A DNA stretch of 64,000 nt, taken from positions 227,772 through 291,771 of the forward strand of contig JADJBE010000004.1 of the NCBI GenBank assembly GCA_016703895.1, in the 5' to 3' direction. This DNA is from Pseudomonadota bacterium (GTDB lineage: Bacteria > Pseudomonadota > Gammaproteobacteria > Steroidobacterales > Steroidobacteraceae). This document shows positions 39,414 through 48,679 of the stretch, one piece after another. The notes under the pieces are model-generated. The model saw only the letters and a list, made by a program, of their open reading frames with translations, had not been told where the DNA came from and made no database searches. The translations under genes and the position numbers were made by a program. Every line of letters starts with the position of its first letter. Within the stretch, counting starts at the first letter, position 1.

Positions 39414-40913
39414 TCACTGGAAATACTCTGGCCCGCGCACGTTGTCGTGCACGAGATCGAGCGCGGGTTGCGCCTCGGGGGTAGTTGGCGCCGTGATCAG
39501 CGTGCGCACGGCACGGTAGCTGTAGGATCTGAGAACCAGCGCGCGCTCACAGGCCGCTTCGAGTGCCGCGGGTGAGTAGTCGCGCGCCAGGCGCAGGATC
39601 CCCTGCGCACTTCTGAGCGTCTCCTCAGGGTGCCTGCGGTGGTTGGCTTGATGCTCGATCAACGCGACGGTGGCCGGTCCCACCGCGGCGGCGCGCAACA
39701 AGGTACGGGTGAGCGTGTGCTCGATCACGGCGACATGTTTATCGGGGCGGTGGGCACGACGCGTGGAGCGCCGGCCGCGCTCCTGCGCTCTGGGATGCGC
39801 GGCAACCAACTTGCCGTGATGAAAGATCTCGACTGCGTTCGCACTCAAGCGCACGTCGACCCGTTCGCCGATCAAGCGATACGGCACGGAGTAATACGCC
39901 CGCGCCACTTCGATGTGGTAGTCGGGGTGCACCTTTGACTGGCGCCACTCGCCAAACTCATAAGCGCGCAGCGGTAGCGAACGCAGAGCGGGCTGTTCCA
40001 GTTCGAGGAATCGCGAACGGCGACAGCCGACCAGCTTCTTGAAGGGCCGGGTGTTCAAATACTCGATCAGCTCGGCGATCGCCGCGTTGAGTGCCTCCAG
40101 GGAAAAGAACACCCGGTTGCGCAATCGTGCCAGGATCCAGCGCTCGACAATCAACACGCCGGTCTCCACCTTCGCTTTATCGCGCGGCTTGCGCACGCGG
40201 GCCGGTAAGATCGCCAGGTTGTAATGCTCGGCGAACTCTTGGTAGGCAGGGTTGAGATCCGGCTCATACCGATGCGCCTTGGTGACGCCGCTCTTCAAGT
40301 TATCGGGCACGATCGCGCGCGGTGCACCGCCAAAGTACTGCAGCGCGCGCACGTGACTGCCGAGCCAGTCCGGGAGCTGCTGCGAGGCGGTGGCCTCCAC
40401 ATAGCTGTAGTTAGATGCGCCGAGTGTGGCCACAAAGATCTGCGCGGCCCATGTCTCGCCGGTGAACCGATCAACGATCGGCACGGTCTGGCCGGCATAA
40501 TCGACAAACAACTTGTCGCCCGGGAGATGCTCTTGGCGCAACACCAGCTCTTGCGTGGCAAGCCACCGTCGGTAGTGGTTACAGAACGCGGTGTAAGCGA
40601 GCCCCGTCGGCTCGCGCTCGCGGTACTCGCGCCACAACAGATCGCGCGTGACGCCGGGGCGCGCGAGCTCGCGATGCACGTGCGCGAAATCGATCAACGG
40701 GCGCGTACGCACCGGCGCACGACGTCGATACAGCCGCGCAATCAGCGCAGCCTCATCACACTCCGTGGGCAGTGGCCAGCCAATCGCCGCTTCGCGGCAA
40801 CGATGCAGACACGCTTGCACCGTCGAGCGGGACGAGCCAACGATCTTGGCGATCTGCCGATCACTGAAACGCGCCTCGTGCTTGAGGCGCAGAATGTCTC
40901 GAATCCTGCGCAT
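39414..40913 (-). CDS. istA: IstA transposase of the IS21 element
   Basis: I start at ATG 40913 (MRRIRDILRLKHEARFSDRQ), the usual IstA opening; an upstream ATG adds 25 odd residues. Helix-turn-helix (FSDRQIAKIVGSSRSTVQACL), then the rve catalytic core with DDE residues: FVDYAGQTV (Asp), AIVPDNLKSGV (Asp), KPRDKAKVETGV (Glu). The C-terminal barrel (YYSVPYRLIGERVDVRLSAN) is complete. It lies 37 bp upstream of istB. Confidence 0.93.
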   Translation of the reverse strand: MRRIRDILRLKHEARFSDRQIAKIVGSSRSTVQACLHRCREAAIGWPLPTECDEAALIARLYRRRAPVRTRPLIDFAHVHRELARPGVTRDLLWREYREREPTGLAYTAFCNHYRRWLATQELVLRQEHLPGDKLFVDYAGQTVPIVDRFTGETWAAQIFVATLGASNYSYVEATASQQLPDWLGSHVRALQYFGGAPRAIVPDNLKSGVTKAHRYEPDLNPAYQEFAEHYNLAILPARVRKPRDKAKVETGVLIVERWILARLRNRVFFSLEALNAAIAELIEYLNTRPFKKLVGCRRSRFLELEQPALRSLPLRAYEFGEWRQSKVHPDYHIEVARAYYSVPYRLIGERVDVRLSANAVEIFHHGKLVAAHPRAQERGRRSTRRAHRPDKHVAVIEHTLTRTLLRAAAVGPATVALIEHQANHRRHPEETLRSAQGILRLARDYSPAALEAACERALVLRSYSYRAVRTLITAPTTPEAQPALDLVHDNVRGPEYFQ

Positions 40914-41116
40914 GGACAACCTCGCTTGCGCCACCGTCGTGCTCCTTCCCAAGTGGAAAAGCACCGACGGTAGCCGGTTGTCTCGCAATCGCTACCCCTT
41001 ACTGAAATCCACCCGCTAGGGTGGCCCGGCATGCGGTGAAACGGTGGCCCGACATGCCGTGAAATGCCGGCCCGCCATCACGTGAAACCCTGGCCCGACA
41101 TCGCGTGAAATACGCA

Positions 41117-41608
41117 CGCCTGCTTCAGCAGGAATCCGGAGATCGCCCGGTAAACCGTGCGCAACACCAGCGTCAGTGAATCCGCATCAGTAGCCAGCAG
41201 GAACCGCAATGCAAAGGGCAGTGACAGCACCCATTGCCGCAGCGGGCGTTCGGGCAACACCTCATCGGCCAGCAATGCGGCGGTCTCGGCCATGCGCCTG
41301 CCACCACAGGAGGGACAAAACCCGCGCTTCTTGCAACTGAACGCGACAAGCTTCTCGGCGTGGCAGCCCTCGCAGCGCACACGCAGGAATCCTTCCTCCA
41401 GTCGACCGCACTTCAGGTAAGCGTCGAACTCCTCTCGCACATAGCCGGGTAGCGAACGGCCTTCCCTTGCACGCAGCTCTCGGAAATCCGGATAGTGCTG
41501 CTCCACAAGCCGATACAGCAGCGTGCTCTCGGGCCGATGCAGCGCGTAGCCGGGTGGGTCGATGAACGGCGGTGCGCGCGGCCGGCGCGCACAGGCGGCG
41601 GCGAGCAT
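41117..41608 (-). pseudogene. IS91-family transposase, N-terminal part cut by IS21
   Basis: The fragment has the N-terminal zinc-binding region: VRCEGCHAEKLVAFSCKKRG, FCPSCGGRRMAETAALL, then LRQWVLSLPFALRFLLATDA. This is the start of Y2-type rolling-circle transposases of the IS91/ISCR group. The IS21 end breaks the gene at about residue 160, before the HUH and tyrosine motifs. The remaining 3' part is not next to the other IS21 end. Confidence 0.85.
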
Positions 41609-41754
41609 GCGGCGCGTCCCGAAGGAAGGCAGGGACCGCGCAGGTTACGCCCACCATCGACAACTTCTGCAAGCTCAGGCTGATGCGTTTGTACAGATAC
41701 TACGGATTTGACCCATATCCTCCCGGAAATTCACCATGCATCGGGATGCGCAAG

Positions 41755-41914
41755 GGCTCACAATGAAGGGCGGCACCCCCTCACTCCCACTCAATTATTG
41801 CCAAGCTACTTAAGTGGCTGTAACGACTAACATTCTTTCCGAGGCGCCAGGATTTTACCGTCGGAATGACCGTCAGAACATTCCGCTTGATAGCGCGGCG
41901 CCGCGATAGATCGT
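41755..41914 (+). repeat. Array repeat D
   Basis: Left flank ACAATGAAGGGCGGCACCCC matches the flank of G. Core TCACTCCCACTCAATTATT at 41781 reads IIEWE-stop on the minus strand. Stem AGCTACTTAAGTGGCT. Box TTTTACCGTCGGAATGACC at 41853; end CGCGATAGATCG at 41914. The AbiEii stop lies 16 bp beyond. From 41609 to 41755 no gene is visible. Confidence 0.85.
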
Positions 41915-41929
41915 GAAAGCAAGAAGCTG

Positions 41930-42850
41930 TCAGCCAATGCCTGCGAAACCTGCAGCCAGCGCAGCGACTTGCTCGGCGAACTTTTTGGCATTGGTCTTTT
42001 TCAACTGATCCAGGTTACGCAGTTTCCAGCGGATGCCTGGCAGATGTTCGAGGTGCGCAATGCCCAGCAGCGACCATGCGGGTTCTCCGCGCACAAGCGA
42101 CAGCAGGAATCTGCGCTCACTGCCATCCAGTTCCTGCTGGATCTGCCGCACCAATCGCTCGCGGACCGCTACCAAGACTTCAAGTGCCACTGGCTCTGCG
42201 GTCATACCTTGGAAGTTGTTAGTGTAGTCGCGGCGAATATCGCGCAACTGCGGAAACAGCAGCTCGTGGATCGGCCGTTTGCCGCAGCACAGATAGACGA
42301 CGAAGGCTCGCCGAATGCCAGGCGTGATGCCCTCATTTCCATAGAGCTGCATCACATCGAACAGATCGCGCGGGTGCTGGCGATCCAGTGCAGCACAGAG
42401 CTTGCCGCCGTACATGTCTTCCAGCGAAACCACCGGGATTTCCACATCGGCCAGCAGCTGATCGCGTGCAACGGTCGTAAACGAAGCGCGCCTAACTGGA
42501 AGCACCGTTCCGCGCATCACGAAGTTCGCTTCGACTTTGACTTCGATTCGATCGCGGCGCACGAGTAGTTTGGTCTCGCCCACGTCAGCTTCCGGAATGT
42601 GCACGGCGAAGCCGCGTCGGGTCAGCCGCTGGGCCGCCTCGCGCATCGCCTTTTGAATGCTTGCCAGCGCTCGCTCGCGCGGCAACGCGTGATCGGGAAA
42701 GACCAGATCGAGATCCACTGACAAGCGCGGCATGTCGCGCACGAAGAGGTTGATCGCTGTGCCACCCTTCAATGCGAACGTGTCATCAACGAACACCAGC
42801 GGCGCAACCTGCGCCAGCAGCCGTGCAGTGTCGAGATAGATCGGATTCAT
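41930..42850 (-). CDS. abiEii: AbiEii-family nucleotidyltransferase toxin
   Basis: 306 residues. The nucleotidyltransferase motif is FALKGGTAINLF with PRLSVDLDLVF (the G-G-T and D-x-D residues), followed by RRDRIEVKVEANFVMRG and EDMYGGKLCAALDRQHPRDLFD, typical of AbiEii/MenT-type enzymes. In AbiE systems this protein is the toxin of a type IV toxin-antitoxin and phage-abortive pair. Intact. The start ATG overlaps the antitoxin stop by four bases. It ends 16 bp from the box end of repeat D. Confidence 0.9.
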   Translation of the reverse strand: MNPIYLDTARLLAQVAPLVFVDDTFALKGGTAINLFVRDMPRLSVDLDLVFPDHALPRERALASIQKAMREAAQRLTRRGFAVHIPEADVGETKLLVRRDRIEVKVEANFVMRGTVLPVRRASFTTVARDQLLADVEIPVVSLEDMYGGKLCAALDRQHPRDLFDVMQLYGNEGITPGIRRAFVVYLCCGKRPIHELLFPQLRDIRRDYTNNFQGMTAEPVALEVLVAVRERLVRQIQQELDGSERRFLLSLVRGEPAWSLLGIAHLEHLPGIRWKLRNLDQLKKTNAKKFAEQVAALAAGFAGIG

Positions 42851-43585
42851 GGCTTTAGGACTAACAAGCCGTCAGCCGACCGCGACACCCAGGGCCGGTC
42901 ACTGCCCGTTGGCAGCGTAGCGGGATCAAGCTTTGGCGCCCAGGGCAAAGAACCTTCGCGGCCTAGCTTCAGACACAGACGCACAGTCTTGACGCTGGTG
43001 CACCGCTGCAACAGTTCGCGCAGCACATCCGCGCGCAAGGTGTAGGTGCTCTCGACCAGCTCACGGGCTTCCTGCAGCGGCTGCCGGAACACCGACGTCG
43101 CTCAGCAATTCCAGCAGCGCCCGCTCGGGTGCCGAGACCTGCGGCGCGTCGCTGCGGTTTTCAAACGGACCGACATGCAGCAAGGCATCGGGACGCTCAT
43201 TGAACAGGCGCTTGCGGTGGTACTCGGCTGGGAAGCGCTCGGTGAACCACTCGGGCAGTCGCCCGGCCGTCCAGCCATAGAGTTGAAGCACGGGATGCTG
43301 TGACACGTACTGGCGCAGGCCATACCAGTCCAGCGCTGATTTGCCACCCACGTGCAGACCATCGAGTCTGCGTTGCAGCAGCAGGAGGCTGGGGTGCAGC
43401 GCTGGCGGATCGTTCGGCCTGCAGAATACGCCACGCGCCAGGCGGGTGAGCCAACCTGATTTAACGTAGTGAACTGCCAGATCCGCGGAGATGCCCAGCG
43501 CAGCCAGGTCCTCCGAGGTAAGGGGCGCCCGTGGCGGTAACGTCGTATAGAGGGTATTTAGCTTAGTTTTTACAGTCGTAGTCAC
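42847..43585 (-). pseudogene. abiEi: AbiEi-family antitoxin/transcription regulator, one frameshift
   Basis: The N-terminal winged-helix region reads LTSEDLAALGISADLAVHYV and KSGWLTRLARGVF; the AbiEi core follows (LHVGGKSALDWYGLRQYV, LFNERPDALLHVGPF, SAPERALLELLSDVGV). Near 43090 one extra base ends the frame; the next frame reads RQPLQEARELVESTYTLRAD to KP-stop at 42847, completing the antitoxin. I prefer the GTG at 43585 over ATG 43621 because the protein then begins VTTTVKTKLNTLY as in relatives and the upstream palindromes stay outside. AbiEi binds DNA and represses its own operon. Confidence 0.8.
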
Positions 43586-43593
43586 ACTACGAC
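43575..43593. promoter_or_regulatory. Palindrome overlapping the abiEi start
   Basis: GTCGTAG-TCACA-CTACGAC, seven-base arms without mismatch. It overlaps the proposed GTG start, so binding of AbiEi would block translation start or transcription. Same half-site (CGTAGT) as the palindrome 45 bp upstream. Confidence 0.7.
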
Positions 43594-43638
43594 GAATACA
43601 CCCATGAAAAACCAAAGTCAACGTGATTGGAGAGATTT

Positions 43639-43659
43639 TATCGTAGTCATACTACGATA
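43639..43659. promoter_or_regulatory. Palindromic operator upstream of abiEi
   Basis: TATCGTAGT-CAT-ACTACGATA, nine-base perfect arms. With the palindrome at 43575 this makes two inverted repeats in the abiE promoter region, as known for AbiEi-regulated operons. Confidence 0.75.
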
Positions 43660-43677
43660 TTTACTTGTTTTCTAAAT

Positions 43678-43814
43678 TCACTCCCACTCAATTGTTGCCA
43701 GGACACCCAAGTGCCTGTGACCACTGAGTTTCCCACCAATCAACGCAACGATTTACCGTCAGCTTGACCGACAATTAACGTCGCTTGATACGGATAGTGC
43801 GCGATTGATGCCGA
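43678..43814 (+). repeat. Array repeat E
   Basis: Core TCACTCCCACTCAATTGTT reads ATIEWE-stop on the minus strand. Stem AGGACACCCAAGTGCCT keeps pairing through changes on both sides relative to other copies. Box TTTACCGTCAGCTTGACCG at 43752; end GATTGATGCCGA at 43814. The next minus-strand gene stops 11 bp later. Confidence 0.85.
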
Positions 43815-43824
43815 AGGTTTCCGC

Positions 43825-44423
43825 TCACGAACTACTGGCACCCGTCGATGGTGGAATATTCAGCATCTCTCGCACCCATCGCACCTCTCGCGTCGTCGGC
43901 TGCAGCATTGTCTGAATCCTCAATGCCACTCGCTCTGACTGTCCATCTGCGTTGCCGGCCTTGTTAGCCAGCTCGTATGCCGCGCGCACGTCAAGCGAGG
44001 TCAACTCATAGCCTTTTCCAAGGCAGATCCAGTACAACGCGGCGAGTGCCACGTCTGCAGCAAACGCAGGCGCACGTCCAATATTGTCCCTGGCAGCCCG
44101 GATCAGCGTCTTCGGATCACAAGGCGATTTCCAGACAAGCTGCATCGCTAGATCAAATCGCTTGAGCGTCTTGGCCGTGGCAAACCACTTGCCCTCCTTG
44201 CCAGGTGTAGTCGCGATGAGGTCTGACAGCAGTCGGTCCGCATCGATTTCGGGATATTTCTTTGCAATCAAACAGAAAGTCGCGAGGTAAGTCGTGCCAC
44301 GATTCGCCTCCAGTGCGTATTTCTCGTAGGCCTCGCTGCGCCGGCCAGCCGACTTGCGCGCCATCCGAAGGCACCGCGACGGAAGCGCTTGGTGAAAGCC
44401 CAGGCCGCAGCCTTGCCCATCAT
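43825..44423 (-). pseudogene. Protein of unknown function, coupled to fic, one frameshift
   Basis: Its ATG at 44423 overlaps the fic stop as ATGA. The first frame reads MMGKAAAWAFTKRFRRGAFG-WR; after an indel near 44355 a second frame continues GRRSEAYEKYALEANRGTTY to a stop at 43825. The main part is helical (LATFCLIAKKYPEIDADRLL, LDVRAAYELANKAGNADGQS), with repeated helical hairpins. I do not recognise a family. Tight coupling makes it a candidate partner or immunity protein of Fic; that is inference. Confidence 0.5.
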
Positions 44424-45634
44424 GTCACCGGATAAAGCTTCGGGAACCAGCGCTCGACAACGTCAATGGGGAAACCCAGCCGCAATGGCGACTTGTGTGA
44501 ACTCGAGACTAACAATCGCTTTTCCAGGAGAGCGGAGATCACACGACGAGCTGTGCGTTCGCTGGTGTCAATCAGCGCAGGCACGCGGCCTCGCTCCAAT
44601 TCTCCCGCGAGCAGCACCTCGCGCAGCACAGTGAAGCTGCGCTTCGGCAGTCGCTCCGCGCTCTCCTCGTCACGCACGTACAGCTCCATGCGCCGCTGGA
44701 GCTCGGAAGGATCGAGCAGCTCGCGCATGTAGCGGATCTGGTCGAGGCAGTTTTCGAGGAAGAATTTGCAGAAGTCGATCAGCGCGCCCTGGGACAACGC
44801 CCCTCGCCCATCGAGATCGTTCCTTCGTGGCTGATCTGCAGCCATCAGCAGGCGTTTGTATTCGCCAGAGTTGCGGGCCAGGCCGCGCGAAACGGACCAC
44901 AACGCAGAGCCAATGCCGATGTCGAGCAGCAGGGCGTGCGACATCAACCGCGCCACACGACCGTTGCCATCGAGGAATGGATGAATCCAGAGAAAGCGAT
45001 GATGGGCTGCCGCGACCGCGATCACCTGACGCGGCTTTGTTAGCCGGCTCGCATCATAGGCCTCTTCGAATCTGCCCAGGAACGACGGCAGGTCTTGCGA
45101 CGCCGGCGCAACGTGCCGGCCCACGGCAACCGTGTGCGTACGCAACTGCCCAGGCAATAACCGGAACGAGCTCCGCGGTGTCAGGATTTACGACGACGAG
45201 AAGACTCTCGGGCAACCGCCTGTAGAATTCCCGATGTGCCCATTCGATGAACGCACGCGCAACGGGTGGACGCGGCAGGTCGCCCGCTCGTTCATCGATC
45301 ATCCGCTGCACTTCGATATGGGCCCGCGCCTCGAGCTGCAGATCGCGGCGGTGCGGATCGCTGGAATAGTCAGCAGCCAGCGCGCGGTCGATGTCACGCG
45401 GATGGGTGTTGTGCCCCTCGATCAGGTTCGAGTAGTAGCAGTTCATCGAGCGCACGAGGTCGGCGACCGACAGCCTGACAACCGGGTGCAGCTGGGCCGA
45501 GAGTTCGCTGGCCTCGCGAGCCAGGTCGAAGGCCAGGTTTTCGAGCACCGCAGTGCCCTCGGCCGGCATGAACGGCTCGCCGGCGCCTAGGGTCACGGCG
45601 CGCTCCCCGGGATATGCAGTTTGGCCGGTTCCAT
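44420..45634 (-). pseudogene. Fic-family protein (AMPylase-type), one or two frameshifts
   Basis: The Fic motif HPFLDGNGRVARL is complete in the C-terminal frame. The N-terminal frame carries YYSNLIEGHNTHPRDIDRAL, a helix with S/T-x-x-x-E/D-like inhibitory motif (SNLIEGH), so self-inhibition within the protein is possible. An indel near 45150 separates the two. The C-terminus has a winged-helix-like domain (SERTARRVISALLEKR). The start may be ATG 45634 (MEPAKLHIPGS) with another indel, or GTG 45596. Fic enzymes attach AMP to target proteins. A close paralogue is truncated at 22771. Confidence 0.75.
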
Positions 45635-45784
45635 GGCCGGAATATTAGTCTTATAAACAGCCGCTTGTCACGATATAGCGGACTTACTTTGGCCGGTATA
45701 ATGAACGCTGCCACAGCCAAATCGGTTTACGAAACAGCGATTCGAGTCACTCTCGGTGACTATTTCAAATGAACTGCAAACCTC

Positions 45785-46618
45785 TCATCCAGTTTGACGC
45801 CAGTTCATGGGAAGTTCGGGGGCCGCATCATGGCCTTCGCCCTCGATCCGTCGCAGTTCGCGCCGCCGCAGTGACGGGTCGATGCCCGCCGCGAGCAACC
45901 GCCGCGCCGCCCGATGGCGCAACTGCGCACTCGGTGTCGACACGTCCGGATAGGTGCCGAGTGAAAGCGTCCTTCGCTTGCGAATTCGGTGAGCGAGTTC
46001 GATTCCGGCTAGCGTAATCGCCGCGGAACTGAAGCTCTTCAATCCCAACATCGGAGCGCATCGCTGCTTGATGGCTCGATGGTCCTGCTCAACCACGTTG
46101 TTGAGATAGCGTCGCGTCCGCACGTTGACGCCTTGCCAACGGCGATCTTCGTCGCCGAGCAATCGCAGGCCGCGATGAGTCGCGCTGTTTCCGTCGACGT
46201 TTATCTTATGCGGCCACGGCACGCCGCCCTGGCTAACCGCCGCGCGGAAAAACGCCTGCGCCGCTTCCATGCTGCGATCATTGCAGAGCAGCGACGCTAC
46301 CGATTTTCCGCGCCGATCCACGGCGCGATACAAGTAATGACGGCCACCGCGAACCGCCACCGCCGTCTCGTCCATGCGCCACGATGATCCCGGCGATCGC
46401 GCGAATCGCGCCCATCGCCGCTCGTACTCTGGGACATACCGCAGCACCCAGCGCATGATGGTCGTGTGGGACACGACGATCCCACGCTCGGCCATCATCG
46501 CGACCAGATCGCGGTAGCTCAGACGGTAGGTGATGTACCAGCGAACGCAGGTCTCGATGGTCTCGGCAGAAAAGCGACGCCCTCTGTAGATCGGGTCGCG
46601 TGCAGCGCATTTGGTCAT
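45785..46618 (-). CDS. IS6-family transposase
   Basis: 277 residues with the DDE core: WRMDETAVAVRG (Asp), KINVDGNSATHRG (Asp) and NNVVEQDHRAIKQR (Glu), and the N-terminal helix-turn-helix (YRLSYRDLVAMMAERGIVVS). Upstream of the start, the sequence read outward contains GGTTCTGGTGCATTGAAGTT at 46659-46678, like IS6-family inverted repeats. The partner repeat on the left is not obvious, so the element may be cut there. It is inserted inside array repeat F. IS6 elements move by replicative cointegrates and often flank accessory genes. Confidence 0.85.
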   Translation of the reverse strand: MTKCAARDPIYRGRRFSAETIETCVRWYITYRLSYRDLVAMMAERGIVVSHTTIMRWVLRYVPEYERRWARFARSPGSSWRMDETAVAVRGGRHYLYRAVDRRGKSVASLLCNDRSMEAAQAFFRAAVSQGGVPWPHKINVDGNSATHRGLRLLGDEDRRWQGVNVRTRRYLNNVVEQDHRAIKQRCAPMLGLKSFSSAAITLAGIELAHRIRKRRTLSLGTYPDVSTPSAQLRHRAARRLLAAGIDPSLRRRELRRIEGEGHDAAPELPMNWRQTG

Positions 46619-46683
46619 CCGGTCCGTCCTCGATTCGGGACGCGGATTCTAGGTTCGAAACTTCAATGCACCAGAACCCAGAA

Positions 46684-46733
46684 CGACCGACAGAACATTC
46701 CGCTTACAGACGACGGCCGGCGATAGATGCCGA
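46684..46733 (+). repeat. Array repeat F, right half only
   Basis: ACGACCGACAGAACATTCCG and GGCGATAGATGCCGA match the end of repeat D/H. The core, hairpin and first half of the box are missing; the IS6 end lies just to the left, so IS6 insertion or a deletion next to it removed them. Confidence 0.75.
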
Positions 46734-46821
46734 TGGTTGGAGGGGACACATTCCAGTCGGCACGAAACACAATGCTGCCCCACCACGGCGCTCAACGGGA
46801 CTGCGCTCTGTCCTTCGAGCC

Positions 46822-47165
46822 GGCGGATAGTACTTTCAAACGACCTGCTCTTCCGAATCCCGCCAGATTGGCGTACTTCAATCCCACCCACTTTCGGCGT
46901 GCTTCGGCCCTGCCAGCAGCCCGAACCGCAGACTCTAAGTGGAATCGCCCTCCCCGCTCACTGCGTGGCAAGCGCCAATGCGGCCGTCCGAACTGGCGGG
47001 GGCATGAACCTGCCTTACCGGCTGCCAGGTTCTCAGCAGCAAGTGATCTTCGTTCGGGCTTCGGGCGTGTCAGATCAGCCGCACCTGTATGGGCGGTGCC
47101 CGTGCGCCGAGCGGCAGCTCGGGTTGATGGTGATCCAGGGCTGACTTCTGCAGGTGCGCCAGAAT
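46822..47165 (-). repeat. 344-bp duplicated IS91 terminal segment, copy 1
   Basis: Nearly identical to 49171-49514 (one base difference noticed, ACGACC versus ACGGCC). It holds the last codons of the IS91-type transposase (LGARAPPIQVRLI-stop) and about 260 bp beyond, which should include the terminal origin of the element. Confidence 0.85.
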
Positions 47166-47449
47166 CTTCGCGATGACCTGCGGCCCTGCGGCTCTTCGAT
47201 GCTGGCAATGATCGCAAGCTTGCCGCCGCAGCCAGTGCAGTGTTCGATCTCGACACCAAAGACCCGCTTCAGCCTCTGCGCCCAGTTCATGGCCACGTGG
47301 CGCGGGGTGGTGGGCTTGTCGCCTGTCTGATCTGCGCCCTGCCTTGGGCTGCCCATGCCCCGGTGCGCCGGCGTCACCGCTGCGCGCAGCTTACTGTGCG
47401 GTGCGAATGCCCCGTGATATCGGGTCAGGTGCATCCGCGGTGGCGGCAC
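47075..47449 (-). pseudogene. IS91-family transposase, C-terminal remnant
   Basis: Begins MPPPRMHLTRYHGAFAPHSK and contains RLKRVFGVEIEHCTGCGGKL with the C-x2-C pair, then AIIASIEEPQ. A shift near 47190 is needed to read on through VIAKILAHLQ to LGARAPPIQVRLI. The HUH nuclease and catalytic Tyr regions are missing. The upstream neighbour, an exported protein, is fused to it at about 47450. Confidence 0.8.
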
Positions 47450-47732
47450 CAGTGCAATAAGCCTCGGCGATGATTCTTTTCTCGTCGGACGTGAGCTGGT
47501 CGGCGTAGAGCCGGCCGCCGGCGAGGCTCTCTACGATCTTGCGAAGCTGCGAAAGGGCCGCGACGCGCCGGATCGCCGTATCTCGCTCGTTGCGACCTTC
47601 GATCTCCGCGACCACGCGCTGCGCCGACGGTAGCTCCACGAGATAGCCAGGATTGAGAGGCTGGGCGTGGGCGTGCGCACCGAGGGCCATGAACGCGAGT
47701 ACGGCGAGGCATCGGAGTGGACGCAGATCCAT
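47391..47732 (-). pseudogene. Exported protein, 3' end replaced by IS91 sequence
   Basis: From ATG 47732: signal peptide (LRCLAVLAFMALGAHAHAQP), then a helical domain with YLVELPSAQRVVAEIEGRNE, RDTAIRRVAALSQLRKIVES and LTSDEKRIIAEAYCTG. At about 47450 the sequence becomes that of the IS91 transposase gene, in a different frame, and stops at 47391. The natural C-terminus is therefore unknown. The family is not recognised. Confidence 0.55.
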
Positions 47733-47876
47733 AGAGTGCGACTCGCTTTGTGGGTGTTGTGTTGCGCTAACGCCGTCGCGATCGGCATTCGGCATTGTAG
47801 CGGCGAACTGTGCGCCAGGTCGGCCGCCGCGCCGGTCGATCTGGCAGGATAGGCCGACTACCGGATTGGGAAGATC

Positions 47877-48575
47877 ATGCCGCGGCGAGCGACCATTCCC
47901 CTGTGCCTCGTCACCGTTGCGTTGCTGGGTGCCTGCGACGGCTTTCCTGACAACTGGGCCTCGCCCGCTCCGGGCCTGTCTGCACGCCTCTTGAACCGGT
48001 GTCCCGACCTAACCGGGCACTACCTGATCGGCCAGCATCTGGAGACAGGCCGCTGGGTTGACGACGAAGATTTCGGCAAGTTGCCGTTTTTCCTGACACC
48101 GATCGGAGCGCAGTCCGAGATTCGCCAGTATCCGTGGGGCACGGCATCCGTGGCCGGTGATGCGGCTCGCGAGCTGACCATCACGCTGCGCCGTTCCAAC
48201 GAGCGCATCGAGGCATACAAGGCGACCGTGCTGGCGCAGCGCCACAGCACACCGCCGAAGTTCTGGCCGGCGGAATACGAACAGCGCCACACGCTCAAGC
48301 CGGATGTGGACTATCGCTGCGAAGGGGGTTGGCTCGTTGCCGTGCCGGGCGCAGGCGGGCCGCCCGGCGCTGGCTATAACGCGGGCAGTTCAGTCAGCCG
48401 TATCACCACGGATGCGCGCGGCGGTCTGGTGGCGAACATCGCCGGCACGCGGGAAGTGAACCTGTCACTGTGGTGCGGTGACGGCTGCAAGCCGTCCATA
48501 CCAATGAATGAAAATTTCAATCTCTGGGGTCATTGGCCCGCCGCCAATGAGCCGGAGCAGCCCGGCACAGACTAA
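47877..48575 (+). CDS. Lipoprotein of unknown function, 232 residues
   Basis: Lipobox VALLGACDG near residue 20. The mature domain starts RCPDLTGHYLIGQHLETG and has alternating beta strands with conserved-looking Cys (DYRCEGGWL, SLWCGDGCKPS). PDLTGHY is often found in small periplasmic proteins of unknown function. No partner is evident. Divergent from the truncated exported protein at 47732; the 145 bp between them could hold both promoters. Confidence 0.65.
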   Translation: MPRRATIPLCLVTVALLGACDGFPDNWASPAPGLSARLLNRCPDLTGHYLIGQHLETGRWVDDEDFGKLPFFLTPIGAQSEIRQYPWGTASVAGDAARELTITLRRSNERIEAYKATVLAQRHSTPPKFWPAEYEQRHTLKPDVDYRCEGGWLVAVPGAGGPPGAGYNAGSSVSRITTDARGGLVANIAGTREVNLSLWCGDGCKPSIPMNENFNLWGHWPAANEPEQPGTD

Positions 48576-48679
48576 AGCGCGAGCTGGCCGGCCACTTCCG
48601 CTCGCCCGTCGGATTCTCCGACGAAGAAGCGCTGCGTCGTAAACTGAGACATAAAGCGCAGGCAGCAGGGGAGTTAGCC

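Larger units (their letters stand above)
38496..41116 (-). mobile_element. IS21-family insertion sequence, about 2.6 kb
   Basis: Both ends start TGCGTATTTCA in inverted orientation (38496 and 41116) and carry several internal copies of a GGGCC-N8-TTTCAC type repeat, as IS21 elements do. Within it lie istA and istB. On the right it cuts an IS91 transposase gene; on the left it follows the macB region. No target duplication is visible, so one flank has been deleted or rearranged. Confidence 0.85.

Noticed and set aside
46978..47010. Small coding frames within the 344-bp duplicated segment
   Set aside because: They run through IS91 terminal sequence in both copies and show no protein motif; treated as noncoding IS end.
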